Shown piece after piece: positions 6,476 through 12,890 of a stretch of DNA of 15,435 bases. The DNA comes from BTQM01 sp036985875 (GTDB lineage Bacteria > Patescibacteriota > Minisyncoccia > Phycocordibacterales > UBA1539). The stretch's first letter is position 1. The number at the start of each line of letters is the position of its first letter. The stretch covers positions 1 to 15,435 of the forward strand of contig BTQM01000016.1 in the NCBI GenBank assembly GCA_036985875.1. Direction: 5' to 3'. Position numbers and translations under genes: made by a program. Under the pieces are notes generated by a model that saw nothing but the letters and a program-made list of their open reading frames with translations, had not been told where the DNA came from and made no database searches.

Positions 6476-7531
6476 TTATGAAATTCCCCGTATCTCCTCC
6501 CATGGGAGGTTGGGTTTGCCGAAGTGGCCGTAGCGGGCGGTGTCTTCGTAGATGGGGCGACGGAGGGCGAGGCCCAAAATGATGCGTGCGGGACGGAAGT
6601 CAAAGTTTCTTTTCACGAGCCCAGCCACGCTCTCTCCCGTCTCGGTGATCGCCTCCACCATCAAGGGTTCCGGGTGTCCGATAGCGTAGGCGACCGACAC
6701 AAGGCATCGGTGTGCGTATCCCCCTGCCACAACATTTTTTGCAGCGAAGCGTGCCATGTACGCCGCGGAGCGGTCAACTTTCGTGGGGTCTTTGCCGGAG
6801 AACGCACCTCCGCCGTGAGGGATCAGTCCTCCATATGTGTCCACCATGAGTTTCCGCCCAGTGAGTCCCGCGTCCGCCGCGAAGCCGCCCTGCACGAACT
6901 TGCCGGTGGGGTTGACGAGTATCTCAACATTCCGAAGGTTGCCGATCGTCGGTTCAATGAGCTTCTCGGTTAATGCACGCCATATGTCCTCGTGAGAAAT
7001 ATCTTCCGCGTGCTGTGTGCTCACCAGTACCGTCTTCACGCACCCGTCTTCTATAGTCACCTGTGCTTTGCCGTCGGGGCGAAGCCACGGAAGTGTGTTT
7101 TCTTTTCTGAGTTTTTCAAGTCCTCGCGTGAGGGCGTGCGCAAGGACTAAGCCGGCCGGGAGATACTCCGGCGTTTCATCGGTTGCATATCCATACATGA
7201 TGCCTTGATCTCCGGCGCCGCCGGTATCAACGCCCTGTGCGATATCGGGGGACTGCTGTGCAACATGGGTCATGATGGAGAGTTCCTCAAGATATCCAAT
7301 GTTGCGGTACACTCTCCGCGCGATCTCCTCATACGGCACTCGCGCGGCGGTCGCTACCTCTCCGCCGATGAACAGTTTTCCGTGGCTTCCGCACACTTCA
7401 ACGGCAACGCGCGCGGCGGGGTCCTCTGCTAGGCATGCGTCCAAGATCGCGTCCGAGATCTGATCACACACCTTGTCTGGGTGTCCCGCTGTGACGCTCT
7501 CCATCGTATAGAGTTTTGGTATGTGGAGCAT
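6476..7531 (-). CDS. metK: S-adenosylmethionine synthetase
   Basis: Makes S-adenosylmethionine (SAM) from methionine and ATP in the cytosol. The 351-residue product shows the N-terminal ESVTAGHPDKVCDQISDA block with the catalytic-site histidine, the ATP-loop GAGDQGIMYGYATDE, RPDGK with the conserved lysine, and DTYGG...HGGGAFSGKDPTKVDRSAAY, the phosphate-binding signature. It is about 30 residues shorter than the E. coli enzyme, with the loss spread over connecting loops, and all catalytic motifs are kept. The start ATG at 7531 precedes the MESVTAGHPDK block at the usual distance, but no SD is visible; the 12 nt before it end the repeat copy 2. Expression should be controlled by the SAM-I riboswitch and terminator about 170-310 nt upstream, giving product feedback. 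Confidence 0.96.
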   Translation of the reverse strand: MLHIPKLYTMESVTAGHPDKVCDQISDAILDACLAEDPAARVAVEVCGSHGKLFIGGEVATAARVPYEEIARRVYRNIGYLEELSIMTHVAQQSPDIAQGVDTGGAGDQGIMYGYATDETPEYLPAGLVLAHALTRGLEKLRKENTLPWLRPDGKAQVTIEDGCVKTVLVSTQHAEDISHEDIWRALTEKLIEPTIGNLRNVEILVNPTGKFVQGGFAADAGLTGRKLMVDTYGGLIPHGGGAFSGKDPTKVDRSAAYMARFAAKNVVAGGYAHRCLVSVAYAIGHPEPLMVEAITETGESVAGLVKRNFDFRPARIILGLALRRPIYEDTARYGHFGKPNLPWEEIRGIS

Positions 7532-7543
7532 GAATAAAATGGT

Positions 7544-7668
7544 TAGGACTTATGCAGTCGGCGCATTTCTTCGTTGCACGTCACCAAATGTCGCTCGCTG
7601 TAGCTTCTGTACAGCTTACTCCATTTAGTTCGTGCGCCTCGAACTGCATCCAACTGCGTGAGTCCTAA
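7544..7668 (+). repeat. Folded repeat, copy 2, inside the metK leader
   Basis: Second copy of the nested-stem repeat at 5936-6059, in the same orientation. Outer arms AGGACT...AGTCCT extend through T.G wobbles to GCAGT/ACTGC. The inner GGCGCA/TGCGCC and CTGTA/TACAG stems are kept, while the middle ACTAAATG stem is weakened to AAATG/CATTT. One outer-stem position is A-T in copy 1 and G-C in copy 2. It lies between the riboswitch terminator and the metK start codon, so it is transcribed in the metK leader as its reverse complement. Confidence 0.88.
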
Positions 7669-7702
7669 TAGTTTAGCTGATAAATGTTTTCACGGAGGAA
7701 AC

Positions 7703-7728
7703 AAAAAACCTCCGCATGACAGGAGGGT
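7703..7728 (-). terminator. Riboswitch expression-platform terminator for metK
   Basis: On the minus strand CCTCC (7722-7726) pairs with GGAGG (7709-7713) around an 8-nt loop, followed directly by six T's (7703-7708). It sits 8 nt beyond the SAM-I aptamer. An antiterminator is available: minus-strand CAGGCGGG from aptamer stem P4 (7746-7753) can pair with CCCTCCTG (7720-7727) with one mismatch, excluding the terminator. Confidence 0.82.
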
Positions 7729-7736
7729 TGGTATGA

Positions 7737-7843
7737 TTATCTTTTCCCGCCTGGGAACTGGATGGAGCACTTTACTCTCAAATAATGAGAAGCAAGTTGC
7801 TGTGGGGTCGTTGAGCCAGAACTCTACCCGCACTCGTGATAAG
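7737..7843 (-). ncRNA. SAM-I riboswitch aptamer controlling metK
   Basis: The minus-strand RNA matches the SAM-I (S-box) layout. P1 pairs TTATC near 7843 with GATAA near 7737. P2 pairs GTGcGGGT (7826-7833) with ACCCCAC (7802-7808), has a kink-turn-like asymmetric loop (A opposite AACG), and is capped by GAG/CTC with loop TTCTGG. That loop can form the family pseudoknot with CCAG (7758-7761) in J3/4. The GCAAC...AAGTGCT segment is the conserved SAM-binding P3 region. P4 is TTCCC/GGGAA (7753-7757 with 7744-7748). It precedes a terminator and metK, the expected OFF-switch arrangement. Confidence 0.9.
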
Positions 7844-7871
7844 ATATTTAATTGTTTTTATTTCTTTCGTC

Positions 7872-7880
7872 AGTATAGCA
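7872..7880 (-). promoter_or_regulatory. Extended -10 promoter of the metK leader
   Basis: On the minus strand TGCTATACT (7872-7880) is an extended -10 element (TGn plus TATACT). Only a weak -35 (TTTGTA, 16 nt upstream) is present, as is common with extended -10 promoters. The predicted start is near 7865, about 20 nt before the riboswitch P1. Confidence 0.62.
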
Positions 7881-7926
7881 CATCTGTCGGTTTTACAAAC
7901 GGGAATCTTTTGAATATGCGGCACAT

Positions 7927-7990
7927 AATACGGGTATTTTCGCCAAAATCCGCGGAGACCCGTATTTTAGGTGGTTCTTGTCTTTTGGCG
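7927..7990. other. Overlapping inverted repeats upstream of the E1-E2 operon
   Basis: AATACGGGT (7927-7935) pairs perfectly with ACCCGTATT (7958-7966). The sequence between them includes CGCCAAAA (7941-7948), which could instead pair with TTTTGGCG (7983-7990), and ATTTT-CGCC-AAAAT can close locally. These may be an operator or a leader with alternative folds for the plus-strand operon. I found no convincing -35/-10 pair for E1 in 7880-8071, and I see no gene in this spacer. Confidence 0.4.
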
Positions 7991-8083
7991 GAGATGTGTT
8001 AGAACAGGAAGTAGAGAGGTGTTCTTTGTAAACATCTAAATATATTCAGAAAATCTGATAACTCAACTCGTGAGGTGACGAAC

Positions 8084-10369
8084 ATGAATCGTTTAAGTGC
8101 TGAAGACTGCCTTGCCTTGTATGAATTGCTTTCCACAACTCGCGCTCTAAACGGCGCGCTTGCGATGCATAGGAAAGACATCCATGGTGCATGCCTGCTT
8201 GGGTTGCGCCAGGAAGCGGTTAGTATTGTTCCCGCGTACGCCCTTATGAAGAAAGGAATATTCCTTGAATCTATCAAGGGTGCCGACCATCGGACGATAT
8301 GGGGGATGGCGGTAGCGGCCGATCACTTGTCAGTGCACGGGCACGACCACGATCACATACGCGACATTCTCTGTAATAACTTTTCCAAAGCAACGGGTGG
8401 CAATCATGGCCGCGACGGCAACTCCCACTGGAATTGCGCGGAGTGTCGCATCTTGGGGTCGGTATCGTCAGACATGGGAAGAATGCCCAACTTTATACTC
8501 GGTGCTTCCGAGGAAATACGCCGACGGGAGTGGTACAAGCTTACGGAAGAAAAACGACCAATAGGCATTACATTTTTCGGGGAAGGCGCCGCACAACAAG
8601 GCGGTATCCACGAAACTATGAACTGGTCGGCTGCAAGCAATTGCGTACGGACGGAAGAGGAGCTTGCACAGTACGAAGAGCGTTTTCTTGATGAGATTAC
8701 TCGGGAATACGGAGTCCTTCGTGGTGCGCCGATGATATTTGTGGTCGTTAACAATAAAGCATCACTTTTTACTGGCGCCGCCGATGAGCACGGAAATTCA
8801 AATTTAGCAGCTCGCGCGAACGGGTATGGCAATATGGTAGGCACTCAAGTTGACGCCGATGATCCAGTGGCATTCTATGATGTATGCGCCGAGGCGATAG
8901 AGCGCGCGCAGAAGTTGCGCTCAACTCTTATTATTGCCAACACATATCGTGGTACTGGCCATAATCAAGACCATATCCAGTACGAAGATGATGCGTTTGA
9001 GAAGCGTGATTTTTCCAAAGCGAAAATGGTGCGCAATGTTGACATTGCCGAGTTCAAAAGGCAATGGGCACGTGAGCCACTTGTCCAGCTTGAGCGCTAT
9101 ATTCTTGAACATGGGTATGGCGATAAAGACACCTTGCGAGCTATCACCAGAGAGCAGCAATGCGCTGTGGATGAGCTCGTGGAAGAGGTACTCGGAGAGC
9201 CGGATATTACGCCCGCGGTTGATGCAAAAGACAGGAGCATTTTCCCTCCGTTTGATACGGCTGGGCTGTCGCTTGAGTCGCATCCCGCAGGGAGCGAAAG
9301 GAATAAAAAGATGGGGCATAATCGCGCATTCAGTTGGATCGTGAGAGAGCTCATACGCGAGGATGAACGCGTTGTCTATTACGGTGAGGATGTTGAACCT
9401 GGTGGAGTGCTTGGTCTTACGATGGACATAAGCAAGGAGTTTGGTCCTTCGCGCATTTTCAATACCCCGATATCCGAGGAAGCGATCCTTGGGACGGCCG
9501 CCGGACGTGCGTTTGTCGGTGGAAAGCCTATTATTGAAATGCAATTCGGACACTTCGTCTGGGACGGTATGCCGGTACTTGCGTCCGTTGCTCCGCAGTG
9601 GTATCAGAAGAAGCTTAAATTCGGGTTTACCATGATACTTCCAAGCGGCATTGTGCGTGAGGGAGGAAGCGGGCATTACCATGAAGTGTGGATGGAATCG
9701 TATTTGCAGAAAATGGCAGGCATCGTGGTTGTCGCACCGAAGGACGCATATGATCTTGTTGGACTTATGCGCGCGGCGCATCTTTACGAAGGTCCCGTAG
9801 CGGTGATGCTCCAGATATCTGCGGCGAATTACACGGAATTTGAATCGCTAGTGCCGCTTGATCCGTATGTGGTTCCACTTGGGAAAGCGGAGACCGTAAC
9901 GGAAGGTGATAATTTCACCGTTGTCACTTATGGCGCTGCATGCGTTGCAGCGGCGGCAAATGAAGCGCGCGAGCTTGCGAAAGAGGGCATAGGCGTTGAG
10001 GTCATCGACTTGCGTACAGTATGGCCGTTTGACATTGATGCTATCCGTCGTTCCGTGCAGAAAACCGGTCGGCTCGCAATTTTCCACGAGGACTACCGCA
10101 CAGGCGGCATCGGAGAGTGCATCAGTGCTTCGCTTACGGCTGAGTCCGGGTGCATGGAGCACCTCCTTATGAGAAATATTCCAATCGTTGCTTCGGCCGC
10201 GGGAGGTGATGTTTTCATCTCAAGCGCGCAAGAGCTTGTATGGGATCGATTGCCGTACGAGCGAACTAAAATTACGGTTCCCGGACCGCGAGGCGATACT
10301 GTAACACAGATTCTTCACAGATCTCAAGCGCTTGTTCGCGTTATACGCGATGGCTTGCGATACACTTAA
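8084..10369 (+). CDS. Fused E1 alpha/beta 2-oxoacid dehydrogenase (branched-chain-like, TPP-dependent)
   Basis: Predicted thiamine-diphosphate decarboxylase of a 2-oxoacid dehydrogenase complex, passing an acyl group to E2 lipoyl lysine. Residues about 1-390 are E1 alpha and 410-761 E1 beta, joined in one 761-aa chain. The alpha half has GNHGRDGNSHW (106-116, His phosphorylation-loop region) and a GEG start to the TPP motif (166-168), as in branched-chain E1 alpha. The NN end of that motif is at 223-224, about 26 residues farther than usual, owing to an insertion near 187-212. The beta half has YYGEDVEPGG with E434, TPISEEAILGTAAG (461-474) and H531 near the usual active-site histidine. ATG at 8084 has GAGGTG 6 nt upstream; the in-frame GTG at 8075 overlaps that SD. 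E2 starts 20 nt downstream. Substrate (branched-chain 2-oxoacid, 2-oxoadipate or pyruvate) cannot be fixed from sequence. Confidence 0.9.
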   Translation: MNRLSAEDCLALYELLSTTRALNGALAMHRKDIHGACLLGLRQEAVSIVPAYALMKKGIFLESIKGADHRTIWGMAVAADHLSVHGHDHDHIRDILCNNFSKATGGNHGRDGNSHWNCAECRILGSVSSDMGRMPNFILGASEEIRRREWYKLTEEKRPIGITFFGEGAAQQGGIHETMNWSAASNCVRTEEELAQYEERFLDEITREYGVLRGAPMIFVVVNNKASLFTGAADEHGNSNLAARANGYGNMVGTQVDADDPVAFYDVCAEAIERAQKLRSTLIIANTYRGTGHNQDHIQYEDDAFEKRDFSKAKMVRNVDIAEFKRQWAREPLVQLERYILEHGYGDKDTLRAITREQQCAVDELVEEVLGEPDITPAVDAKDRSIFPPFDTAGLSLESHPAGSERNKKMGHNRAFSWIVRELIREDERVVYYGEDVEPGGVLGLTMDISKEFGPSRIFNTPISEEAILGTAAGRAFVGGKPIIEMQFGHFVWDGMPVLASVAPQWYQKKLKFGFTMILPSGIVREGGSGHYHEVWMESYLQKMAGIVVVAPKDAYDLVGLMRAAHLYEGPVAVMLQISAANYTEFESLVPLDPYVVPLGKAETVTEGDNFTVVTYGAACVAAAANEARELAKEGIGVEVIDLRTVWPFDIDAIRRSVQKTGRLAIFHEDYRTGGIGECISASLTAESGCMEHLLMRNIPIVASAAGGDVFISSAQELVWDRLPYERTKITVPGPRGDTVTQILHRSQALVRVIRDGLRYT

Positions 10370-10389
10370 ATCCATGGAGGCATTAGTCT

Positions 10390-11907
10390 ATGAGTGAAAA
10401 AATAGAATTTGGATTCCTTATTGGTGCACTTGACGCATTTGGCACGACCAAGCCTGAAGAAGATTTTCAGGTGGCCGAAATTGAGGATATTTGCGTAAAA
10501 CCCGGCGAGAGGGTGAAGAAAGGAGACGTGCTGTTTACTGTTCGCACAGACAAGGTTGTTGACGATATTACAGCTCCTGCTGACGGCGTCATTGGAGAAG
10601 TGTTTTTCAAGGAAGGGGAGGAGTGGCATGTGAGCAAAGTGCAAGACTCTCTTTATGGCAAGATGCTTATGCCGGCACTCTACTCCATGGAGATCGTGAG
10701 CGTTTGCTCGGAAGAAGACGGTACGAATACTACACCTCCTGCTCCTGCGAGTGAGAATACGGGAAAAGGACCCACCACTGTGCCGCCCTTGTCCGACCCG
10801 CCGAAGAAAGGATCGTGCTCCGTAAAACCGCGTATATCAAGAGTTGCTATGGACATTATCGTAGAGCACAAGGTCAATCTTTGCCAACTTGTTGCGTTCA
10901 CAGAAGGGAAGATGAGTATTGACGAGGAGGACGTGAAAAGCTTTCTTAAATCCAACTTTTCTTCCTCACGGCAAGAAATTGCCGTTCCGCGTGCGCGTAC
11001 ATTCGCGCGCAAGAAAGAGATCGCGCTAAAGGATGTGCGCGGAAGCGGGCCTGGTGGGGTTATCCTCGCCAGTGACGTGGCAGGGACGAGTGTCTCTGAT
11101 CGGAAACAAAAGGAAAGCTCGGAGGGGCGCAAAAAAGAAAGCGTCCGCGACGATCGCGCCGATGTTGGTGCATCACAGATGCGAAAGGCAATCGCGCGGC
11201 TTCTAGCGAAAAGCCACCGCGAAATTGTCCAAGCCGGCGGCTCCATAAGCATTGACGTTTCTGTACTCAAGACATTTCGCGACAAATATAAGGATATGTG
11301 GCTTGCGACACATGGTGTCAAGTTGCGTTACGACCATTTGTTTGCGTACATCCTTTTGCGTTGTCTCATGGATCCCGAACACTCCGAACATAAGGTATTG
11401 AACGGCTATTGGGATCAGGAGAGAGAAGAGGGTGTTGTGTTTCATGACGTGAACCTTGGTATGGCGGCGGCAAGCCCATTGGGGCTTGTGGTGCCGGTTG
11501 TACGTGGTGCGAACAAGCTTTCTTTTACGGAGTTTGTCGCACAGGCGGAAGAAAAATTCAATCGTGCGCAAAAAAATCGATTGACCGCACGCGATCTAGC
11601 GGATCTTACGTTCACGTTCAACAATGCGGGCATTTTGGGGATAGAAGTCCCTGGGCCGATCATTCCATATGTAAGAGAGTCTGATGGGTCTGAACGGCCA
11701 AGCGCGATGATACTTTCGGTAGGAAAAATGATGCAGGATAAGCAGACGGAAAAGTACAAAGTAAATGTTGCGTATCGTTTTGACCATCGTTTGATTGACG
11801 GAGGATCGCCGGTTGGGCTGGTAGTCGCAATAAAGCGCTATATTGAGTCTAAAACGATAGCCGATGACTTCATTGAGATCATGCGGCCGGATTTTCTGAA
11901 GCAATAA
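10390..11907 (+). CDS. Dihydrolipoamide acyltransferase (E2) of a 2-oxoacid dehydrogenase complex
   Basis: Core acyltransferase that moves an acyl group from lipoyl lysine to CoA. The 505-residue chain contains one N-terminal lipoyl domain with the TDK lysine at K55, then a flexible Pro/Thr-rich linker (about 112-140). A possible peripheral-subunit-binding segment follows at about 146-186, and a second, better one with GSGPGG at about 198-235. The catalytic domain covers about 260-505. H466 in FDHRLIDGG is the expected catalytic histidine, with the DG aspartate at 470; FNNAGILG matches the conserved core strand. ATG at 10390 has GGAGG 9 nt upstream. It is co-transcribed with E1 and ends with two tandem TAA codons before a strong terminator. 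No E3 is nearby. Family assignment is secure; the acyl specificity is open. Confidence 0.92.
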   Translation: MSEKIEFGFLIGALDAFGTTKPEEDFQVAEIEDICVKPGERVKKGDVLFTVRTDKVVDDITAPADGVIGEVFFKEGEEWHVSKVQDSLYGKMLMPALYSMEIVSVCSEEDGTNTTPPAPASENTGKGPTTVPPLSDPPKKGSCSVKPRISRVAMDIIVEHKVNLCQLVAFTEGKMSIDEEDVKSFLKSNFSSSRQEIAVPRARTFARKKEIALKDVRGSGPGGVILASDVAGTSVSDRKQKESSEGRKKESVRDDRADVGASQMRKAIARLLAKSHREIVQAGGSISIDVSVLKTFRDKYKDMWLATHGVKLRYDHLFAYILLRCLMDPEHSEHKVLNGYWDQEREEGVVFHDVNLGMAAASPLGLVVPVVRGANKLSFTEFVAQAEEKFNRAQKNRLTARDLADLTFTFNNAGILGIEVPGPIIPYVRESDGSERPSAMILSVGKMMQDKQTEKYKVNVAYRFDHRLIDGGSPVGLVVAIKRYIESKTIADDFIEIMRPDFLKQ

Positions 11908-11912
11908 TAAAA

Positions 11913-11952
11913 AGGCGTCCCGTGTAAATTCACGAGGACGCCTATTTTTTTT
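11913..11952. terminator. Bidirectional terminator between E2 and lipB
   Basis: AGGCGTCC (11913-11920) pairs with GGACGCCT (11936-11943), extended by CGTG/CACG past one bulged A. Eight T's follow on the plus strand and five on the minus strand. It serves both convergent genes and overlaps the lipB stop codon. Confidence 0.92.
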
Positions 11953-12724
11953 GAACTTTCTGCGCTTGATCAAGGTGCAAGAGCGCAGTTTGCGCGAATA
12001 TCTTCGCCACTTCCGAAATTGCGTGAGAGATGCCAGAGTGCTCTTTCATGGAAGTGATGGCAAGGTCAAGCCCGCACGGATAGATATGGTCAAAATAAGA
12101 AAGATCAGTAGAAACGTTGAGTGCGCATCCGAAGCGTGTAACGCCGTTTGAAATACGCAAGCCCAGCGAGGCAACTTTTTTGGGTGTACCGTCTGGTGTC
12201 AGTACCCATGCGCCTTTTGCCGCTGCGATGACCTTTTCCTGCCCGCACGACGATTCGATCGCTCCTTGTTTTTGTAGCTTCATTGTAATCTGCTTGTTAT
12301 TGCGTGCCGCAAGTGATTCAAGTGTGAAGCTTTCAATACCAAACTTCTCTAGTGTGGCGATGATGATGTCAATGATAGTTGCCGTCGCATGTAGTGACCC
12401 GGCGATGCCTGATCTTTTCATGTCCAAAATGAAATAAGCAACTAATTGCCCAGGACCATGAAATGTAATAGAGCCGCCTCGTATACCTGCGGAGATGAGA
12501 GGCGCGGGAAGACACTCTGGGTTTCCGCGGAAAAGTCTCCGCTCCATCCGTTTGCGTGGTGTATATGAATACACTGGCATATGCTCGGCGAGCATCAGAT
12601 AATTGATCGCTCCGCCGGACGCAACTGTATTTTTGTAAAGCATCTCTTGCATTTTAAGCGCGGATGTAAGCGGATAGAGATCGTCCTCCGAGTGGGGCAC
12701 AAAAAACGGGATGATCCGTGTCAT
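11942..12724 (-). CDS. lipB: Octanoyltransferase LipB
   Basis: Transfers octanoate from octanoyl-ACP to the lipoyl-domain lysine of complexes such as the E2 next door; LipA would then add sulfur. The 260-residue protein has the substrate-pocket block RGGSITFHGPGQLVAY (82-97), KVASLGLRI (183-191) with K183 as the catalytic lysine, GCALNV (199-204) and IYPCGL (214-219) with C217 as the acyl-thioester cysteine. It is about 45 residues longer than E. coli LipB, mostly through an insertion at about 138-170. ATG at 12724 is preceded by AAGGAG at 9 nt. The gene is convergent with E2, and its stop codon lies in their shared terminator. LipA is not in this window. Confidence 0.92.
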   Translation of the reverse strand: MTRIIPFFVPHSEDDLYPLTSALKMQEMLYKNTVASGGAINYLMLAEHMPVYSYTPRKRMERRLFRGNPECLPAPLISAGIRGGSITFHGPGQLVAYFILDMKRSGIAGSLHATATIIDIIIATLEKFGIESFTLESLAARNNKQITMKLQKQGAIESSCGQEKVIAAAKGAWVLTPDGTPKKVASLGLRISNGVTRFGCALNVSTDLSYFDHIYPCGLDLAITSMKEHSGISHAISEVAKIFAQTALLHLDQAQKVQKK

Positions 12725-12798
12725 GACAAAATACTCCTTTATGCCTCGTGTTACCAGCGTTACTGAATCTTCTTTCAGACTACATCTCTTTTTCTGCT

Positions 12799-12828
12799 TG
12801 TAAAGACCAGAGGTACGTGGGGTTTACA
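12799..12828. other. Spaced inverted repeat in the divergent lipB / acyl-CoA dehydrogenase promoter region
   Basis: TGTAAA (12799-12804) and TTTACA (12823-12828) form a 6-bp inverted repeat with centres about two helical turns apart, in the 166-nt spacer between divergent genes. This fits a dimeric regulator site, but six bases can occur by chance. No clear -35/-10 pair was found for either gene. Confidence 0.25.
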
Positions 12829-12890
12829 GAAAGCTTTTGCGTGGTAGTGTGGGGAGTAGAAGTTTTTTTACCAAAAGAGAGAGGACTGTC

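Noticed and set aside
5936..7668. CRISPR array
   Set aside because: There are only two repeat units, about 1.5 kb apart with genes between them, and no cas genes are present.
7658..8002. 114-aa plus-strand open frame between metK and E1
   Set aside because: It is antisense to the SAM-I riboswitch and spans its terminator and promoter, with no SD.
8921..9781. 286-aa minus-strand open frame inside the E1 gene
   Set aside because: It lies antisense to conserved E1 motifs, has low-complexity composition and no ribosome binding site, so it is a by-product of codon bias.
10680..11321. 213-aa minus-strand open frame inside the E2 gene
   Set aside because: It is Ser/Arg-rich shadow coding opposite the E2 linker, binding domain and early catalytic domain, without start signals.
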